Assembly (NCBI RefSeq): GCF_009674885.1
Contig: NZ_WKKA01000001.1
Span: forward strand, 1 to 64,000
DNA length: 64,000 nt
Direction: 5' to 3'
DNA from: Paracoccus sp. S-4012
GTDB taxonomy: Bacteria > Pseudomonadota > Alphaproteobacteria > Rhodobacterales > Rhodobacteraceae
Shown: one piece after another, positions 43,202-52,337 of the stretch
Numbering within the stretch: the stretch's first letter is position 1
How the letters are laid out: each line of letters begins with the position of its first letter
The notes under the pieces: model-generated
Seen by the model: the letters and a program-made list of their open reading frames with translations, nothing else
What the model was told of the DNA's origin: nothing
Databases searched by the model: none
Position numbers and translations under genes: made by a program

Positions 43202-44839
43202 ATGGAAACCGACTATCTCATCATAGGCGCCGGCACCGCGGGCTGCGTCCTGGCCGATCGGCTGTCGGCGGATGGTGCAAGCAAGGTGCTGCTGCTGGAA
43301 GCGGGCGGCTCCGACCGGCGGCTGATGGTCAGGATTCCGGCCGGCTTCTATCATCTGCTGCGCACGCCGGCGGTCGGCTGGGGCTACGAAACCGCCCCAG
43401 AGCCCGGGCTCGACGGGCGGCGGGTTCCCTACCCCCGGGGACGCATCGTCGGCGGATGCAGTTCGATCAATGGCCTGTGGCAATCGCGCGGCCTGCCGTC
43501 GGACTACGGGGCCTGGGCGGAGGCCGCCGGCGATGAGTGGGGCTACAGCGCCATGTTGCCCTACTTCCAGCGCTCCGAAGCCTACCGGCCGGGGGGCACC
43601 ACACGAGGCACCTCCGGCAAGATTCGCGTCGAGCCCTCGGAGATCCATCCGCTGACACGTCAGTTCTTCGCCGCCGGGCGCAGACTGCAATTGCCGTGGA
43701 TCGAGGACTACAACGACACTCCCGGCGAGGGGCTGGCGCCCGTGCAGCAGACCCGGCGCGGCCGCCTGCGCCATTCGGCCGCCGACGCCTACCTGCGCGG
43801 GGCGCTGCGCCGCGGGAACCTGCAACTGGTCAGCAATGCGCTGGTCACCCGCATCGCCTTCGACGGCAGCCGCGCCATCGGCGCCCATGTCTCGATCGCC
43901 GGGCAGGAGCCGGTCCTGATCCGCGCCAGGCGCGAGGTGATCCTCGCCGCCGGCGCCATCAACTCGCCGCACCTGCTGCATCTGTCGGGCATCGGCCCGG
44001 CGGAGGAGCTGCGCCGTGTCGGTATCACCACCGTCCTCGACCTGCCCGCCGTCGGGGAGAACCTGCATGACCACTACAACGCGCGTGTCGCCGGGCGGCT
44101 GACCCGGGGAAGCAGCCTGAACCAGGACAGCCGCTTTCCCCGCCTCGTGCCCCACCTTTTCCGATACGCCCTGAGGGGACGGGGAATCCTGACCTACTCG
44201 GCCGCCAACGGCACCGGCTTCGTGAAAAGCAGCCCCGACGAGCCCGAGCCGGACCTGCAGCTGGTGTTCACCCCGGCGAGCTATTCGCCCGAGGGAGGCG
44301 GCAAGCTGGACAGTTTCGCGGCGGTCAGCTGCGGCGTCTGGCTGATGCGGCCGCAGAGCCGGGGCCGGTTGCGCACCGTCTCCGCAGACCCGCGCGCCAA
44401 GCCCTCGTTCCATCTGGGATTCCTCCAGTCGGATTCTGACCGCCGGCGGATGCTGGTCGGCATGCAATGGGCACGCCGACTGCTCGCCGAGGCCTTCGGC
44501 GACGAGATCGCCGAGGTTCGTCCCGGCCCCGAGGTTCAGGACGAAGCGGCGTTACTGCGCTACATGCAGCAGACGGGCGCAACCGTCTTCCATCCCGTCG
44601 GCTCGTGCCGCATGGGCCGGGATGAGGCGGCCGTTGTCGATCCCCGGCTGCAGGTGAACGGGATCGCAGGCCTGCGGGTGGTCGACGCCTCGGTCATCCC
44701 GACAATCCCCTCCTCCAATACCCACGCCCCCGTGGTCGCGCTGGCCGAGAAGGCCGCCGATCTCATCCTCGGCAATCCGCCTGCGCCGCCCGCGACGGCG
44801 ATCCGAACAACACGAGAACTTTCGAGGCACGATCAATGA
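43202..44839 (+). CDS. GMC-family FAD oxidoreductase
   Basis: A 545-residue alcohol/choline-dehydrogenase-type flavoprotein. Seen: FAD motif IIGAGTAGCVLADRLS at 6-21, GGCSSINGL near 83, and the C-terminal active-site region FHPVGSCRMG near 465 and IPSSNTHAP near 503. It would oxidise an alcohol to an aldehyde, feeding the aldehyde dehydrogenase at 54613. Start METDYLIIG at 43202 has GGGAACGG upstream. It overlaps the CoA-transferase start as ATGA. Confidence 0.9.
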   Translation: METDYLIIGAGTAGCVLADRLSADGASKVLLLEAGGSDRRLMVRIPAGFYHLLRTPAVGWGYETAPEPGLDGRRVPYPRGRIVGGCSSINGLWQSRGLPSDYGAWAEAAGDEWGYSAMLPYFQRSEAYRPGGTTRGTSGKIRVEPSEIHPLTRQFFAAGRRLQLPWIEDYNDTPGEGLAPVQQTRRGRLRHSAADAYLRGALRRGNLQLVSNALVTRIAFDGSRAIGAHVSIAGQEPVLIRARREVILAAGAINSPHLLHLSGIGPAEELRRVGITTVLDLPAVGENLHDHYNARVAGRLTRGSSLNQDSRFPRLVPHLFRYALRGRGILTYSAANGTGFVKSSPDEPEPDLQLVFTPASYSPEGGGKLDSFAAVSCGVWLMRPQSRGRLRTVSADPRAKPSFHLGFLQSDSDRRRMLVGMQWARRLLAEAFGDEIAEVRPGPEVQDEAALLRYMQQTGATVFHPVGSCRMGRDEAAVVDPRLQVNGIAGLRVVDASVIPTIPSSNTHAPVVALAEKAADLILGNPPAPPATAIRTTRELSRHDQ

Positions 44840-46059
44840 CCCAGCAAACCCCGCAGGCACTCTCAGGCTGTCGCGTCCTGGATCTGACCCAGTTCGAGGC
44901 GGGAACCTCCGTGACCCAGGCCATGGGATGGATGGGCGCCGAGATCCTGAAGATCGAGAACCCCAAGGGCGGCGAACAGGGACGCTATGCCTCCTCCGAT
45001 CGTCCGGGCTTCGATTCCTATTATTTCCTGGTGCTGAACGCCAACAAGAAGAGCGTGACGGTCAACCTGAAGTCGCCGGAGGGCCGGGAGATCCTCACCG
45101 GTCTCGTCCGCGAATGCGACGTGATGGTCGAGAACTTCACCCCCGGATACATGGAGAAGCTGGGCTTCGGCTGGGACGAGGTGCATCGGATCAACCCGCG
45201 CATCATCTATGCCCGGATCAAGGGTTTCGGCGCCGGAAGCCCATACGAGAGTTACAAGGCCTTCGACATGATCGCCCAGGCCACCGGCGGCATCATGAGC
45301 ATCACCGGCGAGGCCGACGGTCGCCCGCTGAAGCCGGGACCGACCATGGGCGACACCGGCGCGGGCCTGCATCTGGTGATCGGCATCCTGGGCGCACTGC
45401 TGCAGCGCGCCCAGACCGGCAAGGGGCAGCTCGTCACCGTCGCCATGCAGGACGCCATGGTGAACTTCTGCCGCGTGGCCTTCGCCGCGCAGGCGCGGGA
45501 CGGTCACGCCGCCCGGCGGGCGGGCAACCAGCTCCTGCTGGGCACCACCGCGCCGAGCGAGGCCTATGCCTGCAAGGGGGGTGGCCTCAACGATTACTGC
45601 TACGTCTATTCCAATCGCGCCAACAACGTTCAATGGCAGGCGCTTCTGCGGGTCATCGGCCGCACCGATCTGGCCGAGGACCCGCGCTTCGCCTCGCCCC
45701 AAGCGCGGGCGGACAATGCCGACGCGATCAACGTGATCGTCGCCGACTGGATCAAGGATTACGACAAGCACGAAGCCATGCGCCTGCTGGCCGAGGGCGG
45801 CGTTCCGGCGGGGGCCGTCCTCGACACGATGGAGCTCTCGGCGGACCGCAGCATGCACGACCGAGGCGTGTTCGTGACGATGGACCACGCCCAGCGCGGC
45901 GAACTGACGATCCCGGGCTGGCCCGTGATGATGTCGGAGTCGCCGAACGTGACGACGCCCGCCCCGCTGCTGGGCGCGGACACGGAACAGACCTGCCGCG
46001 ACCTGCTGGGGATGGACTCCGAACGGATCGCCGAACTGCGCGCCGCCGGCGCGATCTGA
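44836..46059 (+). CDS. Family III CoA-transferase (Frc/CaiB-like)
   Basis: A 407-residue class III CoA-transferase. Seen: GCRVLDLTQFEAG at 10-22, LKIENPKGGEQGR near 40, and the catalytic-aspartate region PGPTMGDTGAGLHL near 174, like formyl-CoA:oxalate CoA-transferase. The next gene encodes a ThDP lyase of the oxalyl-CoA decarboxylase/2-hydroxyacyl-CoA lyase family, the same pairing as frc-oxc. Likely moves CoA onto a hydroxy- or oxo-acid; the donor is unknown. Confidence 0.88.
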   Translation: MTQQTPQALSGCRVLDLTQFEAGTSVTQAMGWMGAEILKIENPKGGEQGRYASSDRPGFDSYYFLVLNANKKSVTVNLKSPEGREILTGLVRECDVMVENFTPGYMEKLGFGWDEVHRINPRIIYARIKGFGAGSPYESYKAFDMIAQATGGIMSITGEADGRPLKPGPTMGDTGAGLHLVIGILGALLQRAQTGKGQLVTVAMQDAMVNFCRVAFAAQARDGHAARRAGNQLLLGTTAPSEAYACKGGGLNDYCYVYSNRANNVQWQALLRVIGRTDLAEDPRFASPQARADNADAINVIVADWIKDYDKHEAMRLLAEGGVPAGAVLDTMELSADRSMHDRGVFVTMDHAQRGELTIPGWPVMMSESPNVTTPAPLLGADTEQTCRDLLGMDSERIAELRAAGAI

Positions 46060-46083
46060 GCAAACAGGATGGGAACGAGCGAC

Positions 46084-47724
46084 ATGACCACGAATGGCGG
46101 CCTGCTGCTGGCCGAAGCCCTCGAACGCTACGGAATCACTCATTTCTACTACATCATGGGCGCCCCCATGCTGCAGGCCGAGAAGGAGGCGATGCGCCGA
46201 GGGCTGCGGGGCATCGACGTGCGACACGAACAGGCGGCGGTGATGATGGCCCAGTCGTTCAGCCGCGTGACCGGGCGCGTGGCGGCCTGCATGGCAGCCT
46301 CCGGTCCCGGCGTGACGAACCTCGTGACGGGCGCGGCGCATGCCAAGGCGGACTGCGTCCCCGTGCTGATCCTCGGTGGCTCTGCGCCCCGTGACCAGTC
46401 GGGCAACGGTGTCTTCCAGGAGGATGTCGACCAGCTGGCCATGATGACGCCCTGCGTCAAATGGGCCGAGCGGGTGACGCATGCCCACCGGGTGCCGGAA
46501 ATGGTCGTCCGCGCCCTCTCGATCGCGACGACCGGCAAGCCCGGGCCAGTCTACCTCGACCTGCCGGCCGACATGCTCTCGGCCGAAGTCGACCCGGCCA
46601 GCGTGCGCTGGCCCGCCTATTCGCCCGAGACCCGCGTCCGCCCGGGGCTGTCCGAAGACGATCTGTCTGCCGTCCGGGCCGAGATCGCCTCCGCCAGCCG
46701 CCCGATCATCGTCAGCGGCGGCGGCGCGCTGTGGTCGGGTGCGTCGGAGGAGTTGCGCACATTCGTCGAAACGACCGGCATTCCGTTCTTCACCACGCCG
46801 CAGGGCAGGGGGATCGTTCCGGACGACCATCCCCAGTGCCATCTGGCGGCGCGGGCGACCGCGTTCCGCGAGGCCGACCTCGTCCTCGTGCTGGGCACGC
46901 GGATGAACTATGTCTCGGGCCATGTCTCGGCGCCGCGCTTTGCCGCGGATGTGCGGGTGGTGCGAATCGACATCGATCCTGCCGAGATCGCCTCCAGCCG
47001 CGATCTGGCCTTCGGCGCCGTGGCCGACCTGAAGGTCGCACTGGCCCAGCTGAACGAAGGCGCCGCCTCCGGGAACGAACGATTCGAGGCCTGGAACACG
47101 CATCTCGCCCAGGTGAATGCCGAGAAATCCGCCAAGGCCGAGGGCGCACTGGCCTCCGACGCGACCCCGGTCCATCCTCTGCGGCTCTGCGCCGAGGTCC
47201 GGGACTTCATGTCGCGTGACACCGTCCTGTGCGTGGATGGACAGGAGATCCTGAACTACGGGCGCCAGTCCATCCCCTGCTTCCGGCCCGGATACCGGCA
47301 GAATTCCGGCACCTACGGCACCATGGGGGTCGGCCTGCCGCTCGGCCTCGGCGCGAAATCCGCCCTTCCTGATTCGGAGGTTATCGTCCTTCACGGGGAT
47401 GGCTCGCTGGGCTTCAACGTGATGGAACTCGACACGGCCGTGCGCCACAACTTGCCGGTGATCGTGGTCGTCAGCCTGAACGGCGGCTGGACCGGGGACC
47501 CCGAAAAGGACAAGCCGGGTCGTGATCTGGGCTACACCCGCTACGACAAGCTCGCCGAGGCGCTTGGCTGCCACGGTGAGCTTGTCGAGGAATCGGCGGG
47601 CATCGCGGGCGCGTTGCAGCGTGCGCGCGAAGCCGTCCGCGCGGGCAAGCCGGCCCTCGTGAACGTGGTCACCGACTGGCGCGCGCGGGCAACGACGGTG
47701 GCCTTCACCCGCTATTCGACCTGA
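46084..47724 (+). CDS. ThDP-dependent 2-hydroxyacyl-CoA lyase / oxalyl-CoA decarboxylase-like
   Basis: A 546-residue thiamine-diphosphate enzyme. The catalytic glutamate is in DVRHEQAAVMM near 49; the cofactor motif GDGSLGFN...ELD begins near 437 with NGGW about 30 residues later. FQEDVDQ near 112 and GPVYLDLPADM near 155 resemble the 2-hydroxyacyl-CoA lyase/oxalyl-CoA decarboxylase branch rather than acetolactate synthase. With the upstream CoA-transferase it could cut a 2-hydroxyacyl-CoA to an aldehyde or ketone plus formyl-CoA. ATG 46069 is a possible earlier start. Confidence 0.82.
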   Translation: MTTNGGLLLAEALERYGITHFYYIMGAPMLQAEKEAMRRGLRGIDVRHEQAAVMMAQSFSRVTGRVAACMAASGPGVTNLVTGAAHAKADCVPVLILGGSAPRDQSGNGVFQEDVDQLAMMTPCVKWAERVTHAHRVPEMVVRALSIATTGKPGPVYLDLPADMLSAEVDPASVRWPAYSPETRVRPGLSEDDLSAVRAEIASASRPIIVSGGGALWSGASEELRTFVETTGIPFFTTPQGRGIVPDDHPQCHLAARATAFREADLVLVLGTRMNYVSGHVSAPRFAADVRVVRIDIDPAEIASSRDLAFGAVADLKVALAQLNEGAASGNERFEAWNTHLAQVNAEKSAKAEGALASDATPVHPLRLCAEVRDFMSRDTVLCVDGQEILNYGRQSIPCFRPGYRQNSGTYGTMGVGLPLGLGAKSALPDSEVIVLHGDGSLGFNVMELDTAVRHNLPVIVVVSLNGGWTGDPEKDKPGRDLGYTRYDKLAEALGCHGELVEESAGIAGALQRAREAVRAGKPALVNVVTDWRARATTVAFTRYST

Positions 47725-47730
47725 CGCCGA

Positions 47731-48399
47731 ATGATGTCGGAGCGGCTTGATACCGTCGCCTCCCTTGCGAACGCGCGGCATAGCTGCCGCGCGTTCCTGC
47801 CCGACCCGGTCCCGGAGCCGGTCATCCGCGAGTTGATCGCGATTGCCGGACGCGCACCATCCTGGTGCAACTGCCAGCCCTGGACGTTGCATCTGCTGTC
47901 GCTTCAGCAGACTAACGAGCTTCGCCCCCTGCTGCGCGAGGCAGCCGCCACGCCAGCACCCGACATTCCGTTCCCCGCGGAATACACGGGCGTCTATCGC
48001 GAACGCCGCCGCGAGACGGCGCGTCAGCTTTACGACGCGGTCGGCGTGGAATGGGGCAACCGGCAGGAAAGCGCCCGGCAGTCGCTGCGGAACTTCGACC
48101 TGTTCGATGCGCCTCAGCTCCTGATCCTGTCGACGCCGAAATCGCTCCTGCCCTACTCGCTGGTCGATTGCGGCATCTTCCTGGGCGGCTTCCTGCTCGC
48201 GGCCGAGGCCGTCGGGGTCGCGACGATCCCGCAGGCGGCGCTCGCGACCTGCGCGCCGCTGCTGCACCGCCATCTGGATATTGCCGAGGACCTGAGCATC
48301 GTCTGCGGCGTATCACTCGGCTATGCGCGCCCGGACGCGCCCGAGAACGCCTTCAGAACCGATCGGGCGGAGCTGAAAGACTTCCTGCACCGGCCATAG
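47731..48399 (+). CDS. Nitroreductase-family flavoprotein
   Basis: A 222-residue FMN-dependent oxidoreductase. The N-terminal RHSCRAFLPDPVP and APSWCNCQPW are the FMN-binding signature of nitroreductases; SLGYARPDAP is the usual C-terminal region. It follows the ThDP lyase by 6 bases. Probably reduces an enone or quinone-like intermediate, but the substrate is unknown. Confidence 0.87.
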   Translation: MMSERLDTVASLANARHSCRAFLPDPVPEPVIRELIAIAGRAPSWCNCQPWTLHLLSLQQTNELRPLLREAAATPAPDIPFPAEYTGVYRERRRETARQLYDAVGVEWGNRQESARQSLRNFDLFDAPQLLILSTPKSLLPYSLVDCGIFLGGFLLAAEAVGVATIPQAALATCAPLLHRHLDIAEDLSIVCGVSLGYARPDAPENAFRTDRAELKDFLHRP

Positions 48400-48417
48400 C
48401 ATCTTGAGGGAGAGAGA

Positions 48418-49188
48418 ATGACCATCGATTGCAGCACCCGTGACGGGATCGCCCGGGTTGTGCTCTCCCGCCCCGAGAAGCGCAACGCGATCACGCCGGC
48501 GATGCACGAGGCGCTGACCGAGCTGTGGCCGCGCCTCGAGGCGGACCCAAGGGTTCGTGTGATCGTCCTGACCGGCAAGGGAAGCGCGTTCTGCGCCGGG
48601 GCCGATGTCCACGAGTTCCTGCCCCACATCGCGCGGCTGATCGCCGAGGGCAAGGACCCCGGCCACTTCTGCGGCCTGACGCGCCGCGTCCCCGGCAAGC
48701 CGATGATCGCGGCTGTCAATGGGCCAGCATATGGCGGCGGGATGGAACTGATGCTGGCAAGCGATATCCGCATCGCCTCGGACAAGGCGAGATTTGCGCT
48801 GCCCGAGGTCCAGCTGGGCGCCATCGCCGGCGCCGGCGGCATCACCCGGCTGTTTCGCGAACTGCCGACAGCCATCGCCAACGAGATGGTGATAACCGGC
48901 AACCCGATCGACGCCGCGCGCGCCTTCCAGCTTGGCCTCGTCTCCGCCGTCCACCCTCCGGACGAACTCGCCCCGGCCGCCGAAGCCCTCGCACGCCGCA
49001 TCACAAGCAATGCGCCGCTGGCGGTCATGGCCAGCCGGGACCTCGGCGCGATTGCAGGGGACGACCCTCTGGAAGAAGCCTTGGAGCGAGAGCGCGAGGG
49101 CTTTCGGCAGATCGTCGAGACCGAGGACTTCCGAATAGGCACGAAGGGCTTCGGAGGGGCCGCGCCGCCGATCTACGTCGGCCGCTAG
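48418..49188 (+). CDS. Enoyl-CoA hydratase/isomerase
   Basis: A 256-residue crotonase-fold enzyme, the second in the cluster. Seen: SRPEKRNAITPAM near 18, oxyanion motif FCAGADVHEF near 60, NGPAYGGGMELMLASDIRIA near 101 and PEVQLGAIAGAGG near 130. Start ATG 48418 follows GAGGGAGAGAG. Last gene of the GMC operon; a terminator follows. Confidence 0.9.
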   Translation: MTIDCSTRDGIARVVLSRPEKRNAITPAMHEALTELWPRLEADPRVRVIVLTGKGSAFCAGADVHEFLPHIARLIAEGKDPGHFCGLTRRVPGKPMIAAVNGPAYGGGMELMLASDIRIASDKARFALPEVQLGAIAGAGGITRLFRELPTAIANEMVITGNPIDAARAFQLGLVSAVHPPDELAPAAEALARRITSNAPLAVMASRDLGAIAGDDPLEEALEREREGFRQIVETEDFRIGTKGFGGAAPPIYVGR

Positions 49189-49288
49189 TCCCAGGGGCAA
49201 GCGCTGCTCACGACCTCGACTGCGTGAAATCGCTGCGCGTGATGTTTCGAAATGCGCATTCTGTTCGATCGAGATCCGGGTGATACGT

Positions 49289-49326
49289 GGTCTGATCGGG
49301 GACGGCGCTCCGCCCCCGATCGGACC
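49289..49326. terminator. Bidirectional terminator between convergent genes
   Basis: GGTCTGATCGGGG (49289-49301) pairs with CCCCGATCGGACC (49314-49326), one G-T wobble, then ATTTCGG. It sits between the converging hydratase (ends 49188) and biotin carboxylase (ends 49334). Confidence 0.75.
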
Positions 49327-49333
49327 ATTTCGG

Positions 49334-50695
49334 TCAGACCAGTTCCGCCAGCGACTCCTCGACGAACTTCGTGTGGATCCGGTCGGCCAGGAACTCGGGG
49401 TGGCGCACCAGACTGCGCAGGAAGCTCAGGTTGGTGTGCAACCCCTCGATCTGCGTTTCCTGAAGCGCGGCGTCGAGGCGGGCGATGGCTTCGGCGCGGT
49501 CGGCCCCGTGGGCGATCACCTTCATCACCAGGCTGTCGTAGAAGGGGGTCACGGCGTCGCCGGCCTCGAAGCCCGTGTCGATCCGCACGCCCGGCAGGTC
49601 GGGAAGGGCCAGTCCGGTGAGCGGTCCGGGGCTGGGCAGGAACTGCTTGTCGGGCCGCTCGGCGCAGACGCGGACCTCGATGGCATGGCCCTCGTCGACG
49701 ATGGTGTCCTGCTGCAGTTCCGCCCCGACATCCTCGCCGAGCGCCTGACGAATCTGCAACGCCACGAGGTCCAGGCCGGTGATCATCTCGGTCACGGGAT
49801 GCTCGACCTGAAGGCGGGTGTTCATTTCCATGAAGTAGAAGCCGCCGGTCTCATCATCGTAGAGGTACTCGATCGTGCCCGCGCCCCGGTATCCGGTCGC
49901 CCGCGCGAGGCTGATCGCCGAGTCGAGCATCGCCTGCGCCGAAGCGGGGTCGAGGCGGCGCGGCCGCGCTTCCTCGATGATCTTCTGATACCGCCGCTGC
50001 AGCGAGCATTCGCGGTGCCAGAGATGCACCGCGCCCGCTTCGCCGAGACCGAACAACTGCACCTCGATATGGCGCGCCCGCCGGATCAGCTTCTCGATAT
50101 AGACCGAGGGATCGGAGAAGGCGCGCTCGGCCTGGGACGAGGTCGTCTGGACGGCCTGGACCAGCTTGGCGGGATCGGTGACCGGGCGCAGCCCGATTCC
50201 GCCGCCGCCGCCCGCCGCCTTGACCAGCACGGGAAAGCCGATCTGCTCGCCGGCGGCGAGGATGGCGGCTTCGTCCGCGGGATCGAGCTTGTCGCTCCCG
50301 GTCAGGACAGGCACCCTGGCGGCTATGGCCGCCCCCCGCGCCGCGTGCTTGTCACCCATCATCCGGATGGTCTCGGGCGAGGGGCCGACGAAGGCCACGC
50401 CCGCCGCAGCGCAGGCCTCGGCAAAGGCCGCATTCTCGGCGAGGAACCCGTATCCCGGATGGATCGCCTCAGCCCGGGTCTCGCGCGCCACATCGAGTAT
50501 CTTCGTCGCGTCGAGATAGCTCTCGGCTGCGCGCGCGGGGCCGATCGGATGCGCCTCATCCGCCAGGCGGACGTGCCGCGCGGTGGCGTCGGCTTCGGAA
50601 TAGACGGCAATCGAGTGCATGCCGAGGTCACGGATCGACCGGATGATCCGGCAGGCGATTTCGCCCCGGTTGGCAACGAGGATTCTGGCTGTCAT
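49334..50695 (-). CDS. Biotin carboxylase subunit of acyl-CoA carboxylase
   Basis: A 453-residue biotin carboxylase (AccC-like). Seen: ILVANRGEIACRII at the N-terminus, GYGFLAENA near 77, the ATP-grasp loop KAAGGGGGIGLR near 159, ECSLQRRYQK near 232 and EMNTRLQVEHPVTEM near 290. No biotinyl domain is attached, so it must work with the separate BCCP at 36471. It starts 9 bases after the acyl-CoA dehydrogenase stop. Carboxylates biotin using ATP and bicarbonate. Confidence 0.92.
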   Translation of the reverse strand: MTARILVANRGEIACRIIRSIRDLGMHSIAVYSEADATARHVRLADEAHPIGPARAAESYLDATKILDVARETRAEAIHPGYGFLAENAAFAEACAAAGVAFVGPSPETIRMMGDKHAARGAAIAARVPVLTGSDKLDPADEAAILAAGEQIGFPVLVKAAGGGGGIGLRPVTDPAKLVQAVQTTSSQAERAFSDPSVYIEKLIRRARHIEVQLFGLGEAGAVHLWHRECSLQRRYQKIIEEARPRRLDPASAQAMLDSAISLARATGYRGAGTIEYLYDDETGGFYFMEMNTRLQVEHPVTEMITGLDLVALQIRQALGEDVGAELQQDTIVDEGHAIEVRVCAERPDKQFLPSPGPLTGLALPDLPGVRIDTGFEAGDAVTPFYDSLVMKVIAHGADRAEAIARLDAALQETQIEGLHTNLSFLRSLVRHPEFLADRIHTKFVEESLAELV

Positions 50696-50704
50696 CTCGA
50701 CCTC

Positions 50705-51865
50705 TCAGAAGGAACGCGGGAACCCGAGCCACCGCTCGGCGATCATGTTGAGCGCCATGTTCTGGTTCAGCGGCGCGAAGGAGTAGAGCCGGACATCGCG
50801 GTAGTAGCGCTGGATCGGCAGGTCGGAGTCGAAACCGGCGCCGGCGAAGATCTCCATTCCGACGTCGGCGCAGTGCACTGCCGCGCGGGCCGAGGACCAT
50901 TTCGCCATCGACGACAGCACGTCGGTGGCCTCGCCGGCATCGTCCTTGCGGGCGGCTTCCAGCACCATCAGCCAAGCCGATTCGATGCCGATGCCGGCGA
51001 TAGAAAGCTGGTGCTGCACCGACTGGAACTGGCCGATCGGGCGGTCGAAGGCCGTGCGCTCCATCGCATAGTCCCGCGTCACTTCGACCGCGCCGCGGCC
51101 GATGCCCACAGCCACGGCGGCCGCGTTCATGCGCTCGCCGTTCAGCGTGGCGATGACCTGCGGGAAGCCGTTGTCGAGCTGGCCGAGGAGCGCGTCGCCG
51201 GGCACCCTGACCTCATCCAGGGCGAGGCTGTTGGTGTCGTAGCCGTTGATCGCCATGGTCGCGACCTCGGTGGCCGTGACCCCCTCGGCCCGGGCGGGCA
51301 CCACGAACATGGACAGGCCCCGGCTGCGATGTTCCCCGGTGCGTGCCAGAACGATCAGCATGTCGCTGGTCGACGCGCCGCTGATCCACATCTTGTTGCC
51401 GTTGATGATCCAGTCGTCGCCGTCACGGCGCGCGCGGGTCTTCATAGCCGACAGGATATCGGTCCCGCCGCTGGCCTCGGTCAGGCAGAACGAGGCCTTT
51501 GTCTCGCCGCGCAGCAGCGGCGCCAGATGGGCTGCCATCTGCTCGGGCGTGCCGTTCTCGCGCAGGATCCGGGTCGCCATGAAGTGAACGACCATGAAGA
51601 CCGCCATCGAGGTTGCCTTGCGGCCCAGCACCTCGAGCACGATCACCTGCTCGACCGCGCCGCCGCCGCTGCCGCCCTGCTCTTCGGGGATGCCGATTCC
51701 CATGATTCCCAGTTCGGCCAGCGCAGCATGAAGTGCCGTGTCGAAGGTCTTTGCGTTGTCGAGCTCCTGCACCCGCCCCACGGGCGAGACGCGGTCGATC
51801 GCACCTTCCAGTGCGTCGCGCAGCATCTGCTGCTCCTCGGTCAGTGTTGCCATTTGCGGCAGCAT
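50705..51865 (-). CDS. Acyl-CoA dehydrogenase
   Basis: A 386-residue FAD acyl-CoA dehydrogenase. Seen: SFCLTEASGGTD near 137 (FAD/substrate signature), NGNKMWISGAST near 165, RTAFDRPIGQFQSVQHQL near 277 and the C-terminal GAGFDSDLPIQRYYRDVR near 350. It introduces a 2,3-double bond, creating the substrate for carboxylation. Start ATG 51865 (MLPQMATL) has GAGGAGA; the longer frame crosses the divergent promoter. Confidence 0.92.
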   Translation of the reverse strand: MLPQMATLTEEQQMLRDALEGAIDRVSPVGRVQELDNAKTFDTALHAALAELGIMGIGIPEEQGGSGGGAVEQVIVLEVLGRKATSMAVFMVVHFMATRILRENGTPEQMAAHLAPLLRGETKASFCLTEASGGTDILSAMKTRARRDGDDWIINGNKMWISGASTSDMLIVLARTGEHRSRGLSMFVVPARAEGVTATEVATMAINGYDTNSLALDEVRVPGDALLGQLDNGFPQVIATLNGERMNAAAVAVGIGRGAVEVTRDYAMERTAFDRPIGQFQSVQHQLSIAGIGIESAWLMVLEAARKDDAGEATDVLSSMAKWSSARAAVHCADVGMEIFAGAGFDSDLPIQRYYRDVRLYSFAPLNQNMALNMIAERWLGFPRSF

Positions 51866-51913
51866 CAGGGTCTCCTCATCGATGGGCGCCGTTCCAACCA
51901 TGGCAGTTGACAA

Positions 51914-51929
51914 AGGAACGGGCGTTTGT
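51914..51929. promoter_or_regulatory. Putative TetR operator 5 (divergent promoter)
   Basis: AGGAACGGGCGTTTGT; an ACAAAGG half-site also begins at 51910. It lies between divergent starts at 51865 and 51942, only 12 bases before the latter. Confidence 0.55.
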
Positions 51930-51941
51930 TTTGTAGATGAC

Positions 51942-52337
51942 ATGAGCACCCGGATCAAGATCACCTACGCAATCTACGCCCGCCCCGATCTCGAGGCCGA
52001 GGAAGTCCGGCGGCTGTGGATGGACGAGCATGGCAACATGCTCCGCCGCCATGCGCGAACGCTGGGCATCGTCCGCTACGTGCAAACCCTGCACACCCCG
52101 CATCCCTCCGAGCAGGGCATGGCGGAGGTGCGTGGCGCGACCGCCGAGCTTCCGTTCGGCACGGCCGAACTCTATTGGGAAAGCCTCGAGACATACGAGG
52201 CGTCGGTCGCCAGCCGCGAGGGGCGTCAAGCCTATCGCGAACTGCTCGAAGACGAGCGCCGATTCGCGTCGCATGTCGTCAGCAGTCCCTGGTTGGGCAA
52301 GGAACGCGAAGTGGATCTTGGATGGAGCGAAGAATGA
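51942..52337 (+). CDS. EthD-domain protein
   Basis: A 131-residue ferredoxin-like alpha-beta barrel protein of the EthD type (KITYAIYARPDLEAEEVRRLW, HARTLGIVRYVQ). EthD proteins accompany ether or polyketide catabolism and biosynthesis, with unclear roles. ATG 51942 has no ribosome site and lies just after the operator, so the message may be nearly leaderless. It overlaps the next gene by 4 bases. Confidence 0.75.
   Translation: MSTRIKITYAIYARPDLEAEEVRRLWMDEHGNMLRRHARTLGIVRYVQTLHTPHPSEQGMAEVRGATAELPFGTAELYWESLETYEASVASREGRQAYRELLEDERRFASHVVSSPWLGKEREVDLGWSEE

Noticed and set aside
44863..48273. A 1,136-codon open frame on the minus strand
   Set aside because: It lies antisense to four well-supported genes (CoA-transferase, ThDP lyase, nitroreductase and others), has R/H/G-rich low-complexity text and no motif. 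High GC keeps antisense frames open.
49280..51910. An 876-codon open frame on the plus strand
   Set aside because: Antisense shadow of biotin carboxylase and acyl-CoA dehydrogenase; no domain or ribosome site.
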